Of a stretch of DNA of 19,914 bases, positions 1 to 7,916 are shown piece by piece. The DNA is from MnTg04 sp964568075 (GTDB taxonomy: Bacteria > Pseudomonadota > Gammaproteobacteria > Steroidobacterales > MnTg04): contig CAZMOM010000044.1 of NCBI GenBank assembly GCA_964568075.1, positions 1 through 19,914 on the forward strand, given 5' to 3'. The position numbers and the translations under genes were made by a program. The notes below the pieces were generated by a model. That model was not told where the DNA came from, searched no databases, and worked only from the letters and a program-made list of their open reading frames with translations. Within the stretch, counting starts at the first letter, position 1; each line of letters begins with the position of its first letter.

Positions 1-54
1 CCGACCAGTATCGATGGTGGCGGTTCACCGACCAGTATCGATGGTGGCGGTTCG
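1..54. repeat. two tandem copies of a 27-bp direct repeat, cut by the window edge
   Basis: Positions 1-27 and 28-54 are the same 27-bp unit, starting ccgaccagtatcgatgg and ending ggcggttc, differing only at the last base (a versus g). No reading frame of note covers it. The array may continue leftwards outside the window. Repeated terminal motifs of about this size occur at the ends of some insertion sequences, notably the IS21 family, so this could be the terminus of an element lying to the left. That is inference only, because no transposase is visible here. Confidence 0.9.
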
Positions 55-57
55 CAA

Positions 58-69
58 AAATAGCTATTT
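58..69. repeat. 12-bp perfect palindrome between the direct repeat and the DUF6502-like gene
   Basis: AAATAGCTATTT is self-complementary. It lies just downstream of the minus-strand gene ending at 116 and just right of the direct repeats. It could be a weak transcription end, an operator-like site or chance in AT-rich DNA. No GC-rich stem with a T-tract is present, so I do not call a terminator. Confidence 0.4.
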
Positions 70-115
70 AGCCGTTAGGCGAGGATTTTAAATCGACAAT
101 CAAGACGATCTTTTT

Positions 116-946
116 TTAGTCCTCATCATCTTCAAAGTAATAGCAACCAATTCCTATCGTTTTGGAGCCTTTCCGTGGGCTTAAGCTGTTTCCTACTTCA
201 AACTCGGCTAGCTCCGAATCTACTTCTTCAACGAATTGTTCTACTTTATTTCGCATTAATTTGTAGACTTGTTTGAGTTTTATTTTTGGAATTGTCACCC
301 AGGACCATCTATCGACACGCCCCTGGCCAGATATGTGATCCGGTCGCGAATTGTATTCTATCGTCGAGATATGCCTAGCCAGTCCATCGTCCAGCGAAAG
401 CAATAGGTGGTCGTCTAAGTCAACAGCAACAAAATGTCGTTTCACCGGATAAAATTTGCTGTCATCTGATTCAATAGCCGCCGACCTGACCAATTCCTTG
501 AAAAGTGCACCCGTTGGCACATCACCACCATACTTCTTCGCCAGGGTCAAAAAACATGGGTCGCCGTTGTCATAGGACATGGCTTTCGGCTTTCCCTTGT
601 CATCGAGATAGTAAGGATCGGTATGCCAAAAATGCAATATCGCCGACGCCGGGCTTAGTTTGTTACTGACTTTGTCTTCCCGAATTTTTTCCCAGCCAGC
701 ATCTCGAATTTTCTTGACCTCTTTCCTGGTCAGTCCGGTCATGATTGCCACCCGGGATATGTTCGTTTGTCTGCCACGTAAACCATAATCATCGGTACAG
801 ATTTCTACAAACAATGACTTGGCAACCTCGGCAAAATCCTTATACGAGATTCCGGATCGGAGAAAAATCCTGAATAATGGTTTTAATGCGTTCCGGCTGG
901 CATCAAGAAGCTGGATGTGTTTTGGAAGTTTTTGAAGTTCGGCCAT
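116..946 (-). CDS. uncharacterised DUF6502-like protein
   Basis: A 276-residue soluble protein of unknown function. The N-terminal part (about residues 15-75) reads like a helical, possibly DNA-binding region: ALKPLFRIFLRSGISYKDFAE, then a second helix-turn-helix-like stretch NISRVAIMTGLTRKEVKKI. This layout, 'upper helix bundle plus HTH-like motif followed by a conserved middle with FWHTDPYYLD', matches my memory of the DUF6502 family, assigned from pattern only. The C-terminal end is acidic (YFEDDED). No signal peptide or membrane segment is visible. The start is the ATG at 946, with a weak purine stretch (aaaaagaga) upstream. It lies 63 bp downstream of ligA on the same strand but has a candidate promoter of its own, so it need not be part of the smc-zipA-ligA operon. 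The region is visibly richer in A and T than the neighbouring core genes and borders the repeat, compatible with an accessory gene. A transcription-related role is only a guess. Confidence 0.7.
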   Translation of the reverse strand: MAELQKLPKHIQLLDASRNALKPLFRIFLRSGISYKDFAEVAKSLFVEICTDDYGLRGRQTNISRVAIMTGLTRKEVKKIRDAGWEKIREDKVSNKLSPASAILHFWHTDPYYLDDKGKPKAMSYDNGDPCFLTLAKKYGGDVPTGALFKELVRSAAIESDDSKFYPVKRHFVAVDLDDHLLLSLDDGLARHISTIEYNSRPDHISGQGRVDRWSWVTIPKIKLKQVYKLMRNKVEQFVEEVDSELAEFEVGNSLSPRKGSKTIGIGCYYFEDDED

Positions 947-991
947 TTGATTCTCTTTTTGGACAGACTGTTCTTATGAAATCTGACCATA

Positions 992-1020
992 TATATACCG
1001 GACTGACCGTTATTTGCCAA
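992..1020 (-). promoter_or_regulatory. candidate sigma70 promoter for the DUF6502-like gene
   Basis: On the minus strand TTGGCA (1015-1020) and TATATA (992-997) are separated by 17 bp. The -35 matches consensus at five of six positions and the -10 at four. It overlaps the last codons of ligA and would start RNA near 985, about 40 nt upstream of the ATG at 946. Prediction from sequence only. Confidence 0.4.
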
Positions 1021-3037
1021 TAAGAGCGAGAAGCTCTTTCTCGCCGATTACCGAAATTCCCATATCCAGCGCCTTTTTTAGTTTCGATCCAGGGTCTTCG
1101 CCCGCAACAACATAATCCGTTTTCGCCGAAACGGATCCGGTGACCTTGGCGCCGAGTGCCTGGAGCTTCGATTTCGCCTGCTCTCTGGTGAGTTCGCCCA
1201 TGGTCCCCGTCAATACAAACGTTTTTCCTGAGAGGGGCAGCTCTTCTGGTGATGAACGGTTCTCCAACACCGGCCAGTGCACGCCTTGCGATCTTAGATC
1301 GGCAATTATCTTGCAATTTCTAGGTTGCTGAAAAAAGGTGCGCAAGTGGTACGCTACTACTGTACCAACGTCCGGAACTTGCGTTAGTGACTCATCATCT
1401 GCCGCCATCAAATCGTCCAGAACCAGGAAATAATTGGCCAGTGACAGCGCGGTGGCTTCCCCTACCTCCCGTATGCCCAGCGCGTACAGAAATCGTCCCA
1501 GCGTCGTTGTCTTGCTGGCCTCTAGTGCAGCCAGGATGTTGTTTGCCGATTTTTCGGCCATGCGGTCGAGGCCGGACAGGTCGTCGAGAGTCAAACCGAA
1601 CAGATCTGCAACATTGGAAACCAATTTTCGCTCAACCAACTGGTCGATAATTTTGTCTCCCAGGCCATCGATATCGATTGCGCGCCGCGACGCAAAGTGT
1701 TTTATCGTTTCCTTGCGTTGCGCCGAACAATATAATCCGCCGCTGCAGCGCACCACAGCTTCACCTTCCGCTCGTTCGACTTCCGAACCGCATACCGGGC
1801 ATTTTTCAGGCAGCTTTGTCTTCTTTGCGCTTTTCGGCCGCTTTTTGCGAATTACACTAACGATCTCGGGAATAACATCGCCCGCACGACGTACAACCAC
1901 GGTATCCCCCATTCTGACATCCTTGCGCTCGAGTTCGTCCATGTTGTGGAGCGTCGCGTTGCTAACGGTTACACCACCGACAAAAACCGGCGTCAGTCTC
2001 GCCACTGGGGTTAAGGCGCCCGTCCGCCCGACCTGAAACTCAATATTCTTTACCGTCGTTATCTCTTCTTCCGCGGGAAATTTTTGGGCGATGGCCCAAC
2101 GCGGCGCTCGCGCAATGAACCCCAGGCGTTGTTGCTGCTCAAGGCTGTTGACCTTGAAGACAACGCCGTCAATGTCATACGGCAGTGATTTTCTTTTTTT
2201 CGCAATCAATGAGAAATAGCTCAGACACTGATCGGGCCCGGTTACAACGACTAATTCCGGAGAAGTTTTTAATCCCCAGTCCCGTAGCCTGCTCATCCCG
2301 TTAAAATGAGTTACCGGCATAAAGCCATCTGATATTTTCCCGATGCCGTAGAAAAAAATATCCAGCGGTCTGCGCGCGGTGATTTCTGGATCGAGTTGAC
2401 GCAAGCTTCCCGCTGCAGCGTTGCGTGGATTGACGAATTCCTTCTCATTCGATTTCCTGGCGCTGGCATTCAATTCCAAGAACCCCTGCAGAGGCAAAAA
2501 AACTTCTCCTCTGACTTCCAGTCTCGGCGGGTAGTTATTGCCAATCAGGCGCAACGGTATCGAATGAATAGTTCTAATATTGTGGGTAACGTCTTCACCG
2601 GTACTCCCGTCGCCACGGGTCGCCGCCCTGACCAGTTTTCCGTTTTCATAAAGAATGCTGACTGCAAGCCCGTCCATCTTCGGTTCCGCCGCATATTCGA
2701 TCCCCTCAAGATTCTGCGCTTCAAGCCTGTCTACAATGCGGCGATCGAAATCGCGCAATTCTTCCTCACTGAACGCATTGTCCAGGGACAACATTGCCAC
2801 TGCGTGACGGACCTGTTTGAACTTCGCAATTGGTTTGGCGCCCACCCGCTGAGTCGGCGAATCCTCGCTTATCAAATTGGGATAATCAGATTCTAGATTT
2901 CTTAGTTCGCCATAAAGGCGATCATATTGGGCGTCGGAGATTTCCGGATCATCGAGGACATAATAAAGATGGTTGTGATGCTCCAGCTCCTCGCGTAACT
3001 TTTCGACACGCAATTTGATTTTCTTTGATGCGGTCAT
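1010..3037 (-). CDS. ligA: NAD-dependent DNA ligase LigA
   Basis: Seals nicks in duplex DNA during replication and repair, using NAD+ to form the enzyme-AMP intermediate. The 675-residue length is typical (E. coli about 671). Domains in order: NAD-binding Ia domain with HNHLYYVLDDPEISDAQYD (21-39); adenylation domain with the nucleotidyl lysine in EPKMDGLA (K120) and the RGDG motif near 141; OB fold with DIDGVVFKV (288-296) and SNATLHNMDE; a four-cysteine zinc site (C413, C416, C431, C437); helix-hairpin-helix repeats (about 455-570); and a C-terminal BRCT domain (about 600-675) with SGKTFVLTGTM. All key residues are present, so the enzyme should be active. It is the third gene of smc-zipA-ligA, 30 bp after zipA, a common gammaproteobacterial order. 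The start is the ATG at 3037; the ribosome site before it is weak. Confidence 0.97.
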   Translation of the reverse strand: MTASKKIKLRVEKLREELEHHNHLYYVLDDPEISDAQYDRLYGELRNLESDYPNLISEDSPTQRVGAKPIAKFKQVRHAVAMLSLDNAFSEEELRDFDRRIVDRLEAQNLEGIEYAAEPKMDGLAVSILYENGKLVRAATRGDGSTGEDVTHNIRTIHSIPLRLIGNNYPPRLEVRGEVFLPLQGFLELNASARKSNEKEFVNPRNAAAGSLRQLDPEITARRPLDIFFYGIGKISDGFMPVTHFNGMSRLRDWGLKTSPELVVVTGPDQCLSYFSLIAKKRKSLPYDIDGVVFKVNSLEQQQRLGFIARAPRWAIAQKFPAEEEITTVKNIEFQVGRTGALTPVARLTPVFVGGVTVSNATLHNMDELERKDVRMGDTVVVRRAGDVIPEIVSVIRKKRPKSAKKTKLPEKCPVCGSEVERAEGEAVVRCSGGLYCSAQRKETIKHFASRRAIDIDGLGDKIIDQLVERKLVSNVADLFGLTLDDLSGLDRMAEKSANNILAALEASKTTTLGRFLYALGIREVGEATALSLANYFLVLDDLMAADDESLTQVPDVGTVVAYHLRTFFQQPRNCKIIADLRSQGVHWPVLENRSSPEELPLSGKTFVLTGTMGELTREQAKSKLQALGAKVTGSVSAKTDYVVAGEDPGSKLKKALDMGISVIGEKELLALIGK

Positions 3038-3067
3038 TTCGCTGAGTTGATATTCAGGCTGTCGGGC

Positions 3068-3778
3068 TCAGGAATGCTGGTGCTGATATTGAATAATATC
3101 TTCTTTTATATATTCCGCACCCTGTGCGGTCAGTGCGCTACCTGTTTCATCAAGCAACTCGCATTTCAGTCGCTCCGCAATATCACGAGCGGTGCTCAGC
3201 ATATCTTCGAATATCACGACCCCGTCATCGGCGCCTGGAAGTACCATAAAAAAAGTCAGCCCCTGTGTGGCCATGTCTTCGACCTTGGACAGGTCGAATG
3301 TGCCTGGCTCGATCAAACTGGCTACGCTGAAAACCGGAATCTCTGTATTGTCCAGCATCCGGTGAAAAATCTTGAAGCTGCCATGCATCAATCCAACATC
3401 CATCAGCGCCTTAACCACTTTCATTCCTTCAAGCATTGATCCATCTTTTGTCGTGACCCGCAAAGAAATAATTTTCTCGTCGCCGCTGAGATCTTTATAG
3501 GTAACGGGTTTTCCGGAGCTTCTGGTGCGTGACTTTCGTTTAATGACAGTCGCGCCGCCAGTGTCGCCGGTAACGGCCTCGTCCGTTGACGTGGAACTGG
3601 CGAAATTGGCCCGGTCGCGGGACTTCGCATCGGTTGCGGAATCCACGGTTGGTTCAGACCCGGAATCAGCCGGGTCGTTGACGCTCTCGTCGGCGTCAGA
3701 CTGATAACGGCTCCACAAATAGATGCCCCCGACAATCGCGGCTCCGATGATCAGCAGAATCCAGCGAAGCTCGGCCAT
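3068..3778 (-). CDS. zipA: cell division protein ZipA
   Basis: Tethers FtsZ filaments to the inner membrane at the division site. The 236-residue protein has one N-terminal membrane anchor (LRWILLIIGAAIVGGIYLW, residues 4-22, N-out topology as in the family). A hydrophilic Ser/Thr/Asp-rich linker follows (about 25-98). The C-terminal FtsZ-binding domain (about 100-233) contains EKIISLRVTTKDG, HRMLDNTEIPVFSVASLIEPGTF and the LTFFMVLPG strand. It is clearly shorter than the E. coli protein (328), almost all of the difference being in the linker. It starts 8 bp after smc and precedes ligA by 30 bp, so the three are probably co-transcribed. ZipA is essentially restricted to Gammaproteobacteria, which supports the taxonomic call. 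Confidence 0.94.
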   Translation of the reverse strand: MAELRWILLIIGAAIVGGIYLWSRYQSDADESVNDPADSGSEPTVDSATDAKSRDRANFASSTSTDEAVTGDTGGATVIKRKSRTRSSGKPVTYKDLSGDEKIISLRVTTKDGSMLEGMKVVKALMDVGLMHGSFKIFHRMLDNTEIPVFSVASLIEPGTFDLSKVEDMATQGLTFFMVLPGADDGVVIFEDMLSTARDIAERLKCELLDETGSALTAQGAEYIKEDIIQYQHQHS

Positions 3779-3786
3779 CCCGGTTC

Positions 3787-6700
3787 CTAGCTCGCAGCCA
3801 GCTGTACCGCTTCGTCCACATCGACTGACACAAGGCGCGAAACGCCGGCTTCGTGCATGGTCACACCGGTCAACTGATTCGTCATTTCCATGGTCGTCTT
3901 GTTATGCGTAATAATGACGAACTGCACCTGCTCTGACATGTCCTGGAGAATTTCACAGAACCGACTTACATTGGTATCATCGAGGGGCGCGTCCACCTCG
4001 TCCAGCAAACAAAACGGCGCCGGATTCAATTCGAAAATACTGAACACCAACGCCACCGCGATCAGCGCCTTTTCGCCGCCTGACAGTAAGTGAATCGTGC
4101 TGTTTCTTTTGCCGGGCGGCCGCGCCATGACTGTTACTCCCGAATTCAACAAATCTTCGCCCACCAGTTCCAGGTAGGCGTGACCGCCACCGAAGAGCCT
4201 GGGGAATTTTTCTTTTAAGCCATCGTTAACCTTTTCAAAGGTTTCCCGAAACCGTGTTCTTGTTTCACGATCGATCTTACGAATTGCATTTTCCAACGTC
4301 TCCAAAGCGCTGGTCAGGTCCGTATTCTGCGCATCGAGATATTCCTTTCTCTCCATCTGCTCCTGGTGTTCGCCGATCGCAGCCAGATTAATGGGTCCCA
4401 GGCGATTGATCCGAGCAGCCAGTTTTTCGAGCCGCTCATTCCATTGTGCGACATCAGCGTCGTCCGGCAATTCGCTGTAAATTTCATCAATCGAAAAGCC
4501 GGTGTTATCGAATTGCTCGTAAATACCTTCTCTGCGGACGCTGATCTCCTGCACGGTCATACGAATTCGATCGGAAGATTGGCGAACCTCCTCGACGTCG
4601 GACTGAATGTCCGCTCGCTGTTGTTCCTGGTCACGAAGTGTCCGTTCTATTTCCTCAAGGCGGGTCCTGGCATTGGCCAGTTCTTTTTCAACCGCAACGC
4701 GAGTCTCAAGCGAACTGCCAAGCTGGGCTTTGGTTTCCTCCAAAGGTTCCTCGCCGTCTCGTAACTGATTTTCCAGCTCTGCGACTCTTTGCCGGTAGCT
4801 CTCCAGTTGTTCCTCCATACGCGATAAATTGGCGCTGGCTGACTCCTGGCTGCTTCTCCTTGATTCCATTCTTATCGCGATTTCCTGGCTTGCTTCCTGG
4901 TCTCTTTTTGCGTCGCCACGGCAATTATCCAGATCCGCTTGAATCTGGTTTCGTTGTGCCTCCAGGGTCTTGCGTTGTTCCTCCAGGTTCGCTATCGACT
5001 CTATCCCGCTTTCAACGGCGGCGCGGCACTCTCTGAGTTTCTGATTTGACGCCTCGACATCGCGTCTTACTTCGCCCAGCTCCTCTTGCAGAGCGCGCGA
5101 CCGGCTTGCCGCTTGCTCCGCCTGGAAACGAGTCGCTCTTATTTGCCCCGACAGGTCGGCGTGCGACTTTTGCAGGCGGCCAGCCTCGGCCTGCGCCTTT
5201 TCCCTGCTCTCCTGTAACTCTTCCAGCTGTTCGCGAGTCTCGGCCTGAATTTCCTCTGCGCGCCCGACTTTCGCATCGTATTCGTCAAATTGCTGGCGCA
5301 TATCCCGTATCTGATTTTCGCGCTGAATTACGCCACCGCGCTCATCCGTGTCCCGCGCTACCCGGAGCCAACGCGGCCCTAACCAGATTCCGTCTCTGGT
5401 AACCACCGACTGACCGATCTGCAGCCGGTCTCTCAGCCGCAACGCCTGATCGATGGATTCGGCCAGAAAAACACCTTGAAGAATCGCCTCGAGGCCAGCG
5501 TGGTTCCTGATTTTACCAAGCAACAAAGCCGGGTCGGCTGGTGTGCCATCGGCTTCTTGCGATCTATCAATAAAGGCGATCGAGCCCGATTTCAGGGTGC
5601 CCAAAACCTCCGCCACCGCGTCTATGCCTTCGACACACACTGCCTCCAGATAAGAGCCGAGAACAACTTCGACTGCCGGCTCCCATTCTTGCTCCACTTC
5701 CAACTCCTGCGCGAGCCGTGGCCGGTCCGCCAGTTGCCTGCCTTTCAGCCATTCGATGACCTCACCCTCTGTCTGACCGAGGGCTGCTTGCTGCATTGTT
5801 TCCATTGTCGCCAATCGGCCGCGGATCTCTTGCTTATCTGCCCGATTCGAATCCAGTTTTACCGTCAGATCCTGCTCCTCTGTACGCAACTGCGTGATCT
5901 GAGTGGACATCGTCTGCAATTGCTGTTGCATCCTGGATGCCCGCAATTCGGCCTGATGCTCCTTGCGCACCAATGCGCTCAACACAGCCTCGGCGTCGGT
6001 TGTCGTTATCGACTGTTGCTCCCGAGTGAATTTCTGGTCTTGCTGCAGCAAGCGGCTCAACTGATTTTCGATATGCTCAATCGACGCTTTTTGCAAATTA
6101 ACCTGGTTCTGAGCCTCGTGATTCTCGCGCCCAAATTCTTCCCGTGCCTGCTGCCAGTCCTGCATGGCCCTTTCTGCCGTACCCAAGGCATCCGTTGATC
6201 TTCGCTCAGCTTGCCTGGCTTTCTGCCGGTCCGGGCCCAATTCGTCCAGCGCCTCCGCCAGTCCATCTAATTGCTCGCGATCCTGTTGAATATGGGACTG
6301 AATGTCGTGCAGGCTTTTGCGGGCCTGTTCAAGATCCTGTTCCTGACGTGTTTTTAATTCCCGCGCGTGCTGAATATTCTGTTCAAGCCGCGCAATTTCA
6401 GCCCCGACCTTGTAATACCGCGCCTGGACATCGTTGAATGATTCAGTCTGGGTCTGGTGCCCGTCGCGCGACATCTCGATCTCGGCCTCGATCCCGCGTT
6501 TCCTGGCCATGGCCGCCTGCAGGCGATTTTCCACCTCGGCCTCTTCTTTGCGTGAAGCATCCGCTTTTTCATCGAGTCTGCGCAATTTCAGAGCAATCAA
6601 CTCGGCGCCCAGTTTTCGTTCCTGGGCTTTTAGATTCTTGTATCTTTTCGCAGATCGCGACTGGCGCTGCAGATGTTTGATCTGCTTTTCCACTTCGTCT

Positions 6701-7293
6701 ATCAGGTCATGCAGCCGTTCAAGATTTTCCCGCGTGCGGCGAATGCGGCTTTCTGTCTCCCTGCGTCTTTCCTTGTATTTGGAAATCCCTGCGGCCTCTT
6801 CCAAAAATATACGCAGTTCCTCCGGCCTGGCCTCAATCAGCTTTGAAATCATGCCTTGTTCGATGATGGCATAACTTCGGGGGCCAAGGCCCGTGCCCAG
6901 GAAAATGGCGGTAATATCCTTTCTCCTGCAGCGCGCATTATTCAGGTAATAGACCGACGTACCGTCCCGGGAAACGACGCGACGAATCGAAATTTCAGCA
7001 TAATTGGCGTATTGGCCGCCAATGGCACCGTCGGAGTTGTCAAAAATCAATTCTACCGACGCGTTCCCGATCGGCTTGCGGACGCTGGAACCATTGAAAA
7101 TGACATCCGCCATGGATTCGCCACGCAGGGTTTTTGCCGAAGACTCGCCCATGACCCAGCGCACGGCGTCGATGACATTGGATTTGCCACAGCCATTTGG
7201 ACCAACAATGCCGGTCAAATTTCCTGGAAACTGGATAGTGGTCGGGTCTACAAAAGACTTAAAGCCCGCCAGCTTAATCTTGCTGAGTCGCAT
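3787..7293 (-). CDS. smc: chromosome partition protein SMC
   Basis: The ATPase arm of the bacterial condensin-like complex, which organises and helps segregate the chromosome and works with ScpA and ScpB (not in this window). The 1168-residue length is standard. The N-terminal head starts MRLSKIKLAGFKSF and carries Walker A GPNGCGKSN (31-39). Long coiled coils rich in Q, E, R and A follow (about 170-500 and 670-1010), flanking a hinge (about 505-645) with WEPAVEVVLGSYLEAV. The C-terminal head has the ABC signature LLSGGEK (from 1069) and Walker B FCLLDEVDAPLDD (1094-1106). All ATPase motifs are intact. It is the first gene of the smc-zipA-ligA group and is divergent from queF across 111 bp. 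Several long open frames on the opposite strand here are by-products of codon composition. Confidence 0.97.
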   Translation of the reverse strand: MRLSKIKLAGFKSFVDPTTIQFPGNLTGIVGPNGCGKSNVIDAVRWVMGESSAKTLRGESMADVIFNGSSVRKPIGNASVELIFDNSDGAIGGQYANYAEISIRRVVSRDGTSVYYLNNARCRRKDITAIFLGTGLGPRSYAIIEQGMISKLIEARPEELRIFLEEAAGISKYKERRRETESRIRRTRENLERLHDLIDEVEKQIKHLQRQSRSAKRYKNLKAQERKLGAELIALKLRRLDEKADASRKEEAEVENRLQAAMARKRGIEAEIEMSRDGHQTQTESFNDVQARYYKVGAEIARLEQNIQHARELKTRQEQDLEQARKSLHDIQSHIQQDREQLDGLAEALDELGPDRQKARQAERRSTDALGTAERAMQDWQQAREEFGRENHEAQNQVNLQKASIEHIENQLSRLLQQDQKFTREQQSITTTDAEAVLSALVRKEHQAELRASRMQQQLQTMSTQITQLRTEEQDLTVKLDSNRADKQEIRGRLATMETMQQAALGQTEGEVIEWLKGRQLADRPRLAQELEVEQEWEPAVEVVLGSYLEAVCVEGIDAVAEVLGTLKSGSIAFIDRSQEADGTPADPALLLGKIRNHAGLEAILQGVFLAESIDQALRLRDRLQIGQSVVTRDGIWLGPRWLRVARDTDERGGVIQRENQIRDMRQQFDEYDAKVGRAEEIQAETREQLEELQESREKAQAEAGRLQKSHADLSGQIRATRFQAEQAASRSRALQEELGEVRRDVEASNQKLRECRAAVESGIESIANLEEQRKTLEAQRNQIQADLDNCRGDAKRDQEASQEIAIRMESRRSSQESASANLSRMEEQLESYRQRVAELENQLRDGEEPLEETKAQLGSSLETRVAVEKELANARTRLEEIERTLRDQEQQRADIQSDVEEVRQSSDRIRMTVQEISVRREGIYEQFDNTGFSIDEIYSELPDDADVAQWNERLEKLAARINRLGPINLAAIGEHQEQMERKEYLDAQNTDLTSALETLENAIRKIDRETRTRFRETFEKVNDGLKEKFPRLFGGGHAYLELVGEDLLNSGVTVMARPPGKRNSTIHLLSGGEKALIAVALVFSIFELNPAPFCLLDEVDAPLDDTNVSRFCEILQDMSEQVQFVIITHNKTTMEMTNQLTGVTMHEAGVSRLVSVDVDEAVQLAAS

Positions 7294-7328
7294 ATACTCT
7301 GACGCCGATCCCTGAGGCTGATAGTTCC

Positions 7329-7356
7329 TTAACAGGCGCTAGTGTAAAGTAATTAT
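7329..7356 (+). promoter_or_regulatory. weak candidate promoter for queF
   Basis: TTAACA (7329-7334), a 16-bp spacer and AATTAT (7351-7356) lie in the 111-bp divergent gap between smc and queF. The -35 fits well and the -10 poorly. The smc promoter must also lie in or near this gap, but I see no convincing -10 for it. Confidence 0.25.
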
Positions 7357-7404
7357 TGTTCGATGAATACGCTCTGATTGTCTGCCGGGGAGGACTCCGC
7401 AGGA

Positions 7405-7818
7405 ATGCCAGAAAGCTCAAAAACACGCTCCGGTGCAGGTGCTGTCCGGGAACTGGAAACGTTCGAAAATCCGCACCCCGGCCGGGATTACACCATCAGG
7501 ATCCGGGTGCCGGAGTTTACCTGTCTGTGCCCGAAAACCGGCCAGCCGGACTTCGCTTCACTACTACTCGAGTACGTTCCAGATAATCTCTGTATAGAAC
7601 TGAAATCATTAAAGAAATACATCTGGTCTTATCGTGATGTCGGGGCATTTCACGAGGCGATCACAAACCAGATACTCGACGATTGCGTGGCTGCGATCGC
7701 GCCGCGCTACCTGCGACTGAACGCGGATTTCAATGTCAGGGGCGGAATCTACACCACAATCGTGGCGGAGCACCGCGCGCCCGACTGGTCAGCCCCAGGC
7801 CAAATCGTACTTCCTTGA
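7405..7818 (+). CDS. queF: NADPH-dependent 7-cyano-7-deazaguanine reductase QueF (one-domain type)
   Basis: Reduces the nitrile preQ0 to the amine preQ1, the last soluble step before the base is inserted into tRNA on the way to queuosine. The 137-residue protein has the family core: IRVPEFTCLCPKTGQPDF with the thioimide-forming cysteine C42 and the acid D49, the substrate/NADPH motif ELKSLKKYIWSYRDVGAFHE (65-84), and RGGIYT near the end. The spacing C42-D49 matches C55-D62 of the B. subtilis enzyme. It is the short unimodular form; E. coli has a longer two-domain QueF. The ATG at 7405 is chosen because GGGGAGGA (7387-7394) sits about 10 nt upstream. A TTG at 7378 would add nine residues but has no ribosome site. 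No other preQ0 pathway gene is in the window, but gluQ, which acts on queuosine, lies two genes downstream. Confidence 0.93.
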   Translation: MPESSKTRSGAGAVRELETFENPHPGRDYTIRIRVPEFTCLCPKTGQPDFASLLLEYVPDNLCIELKSLKKYIWSYRDVGAFHEAITNQILDDCVAAIAPRYLRLNADFNVRGGIYTTIVAEHRAPDWSAPGQIVLP

Positions 7819-7851
7819 TTTCAAAAGCTTTATTTTAGCCGCATTGCGTAC

Positions 7852-7879
7852 TGGACAGCGGCTGCGGGGATTGTATAAT
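7852..7879 (+). promoter_or_regulatory. near-consensus sigma70 promoter of dksA-gluQ
   Basis: TGGACA (7852-7857) and a perfect TATAAT (7874-7879) are separated by 16 bp. RNA should start near 7886. The -10 box overlaps an in-frame ATG at 7878, so that ATG cannot be in the transcript. The next credible start is the TTG at 7917, preceded by GGAG (7905-7908). Confidence 0.75.
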
Positions 7880-7916
7880 GCCGCGTTCAGTTATTCCCGG
7901 GTACGGAGAAAAAGAA

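Noticed and set aside
1..54. CRISPR array
   Set aside because: The two 27-bp units abut directly with no spacer, and there are no cas genes.
5476..6198. 240-residue plus-strand open frame opposite the smc coiled coil
   Set aside because: Antisense to smc, with a Leu/Gln/Phe-rich composition mirroring the coiled-coil codons; no start signal.
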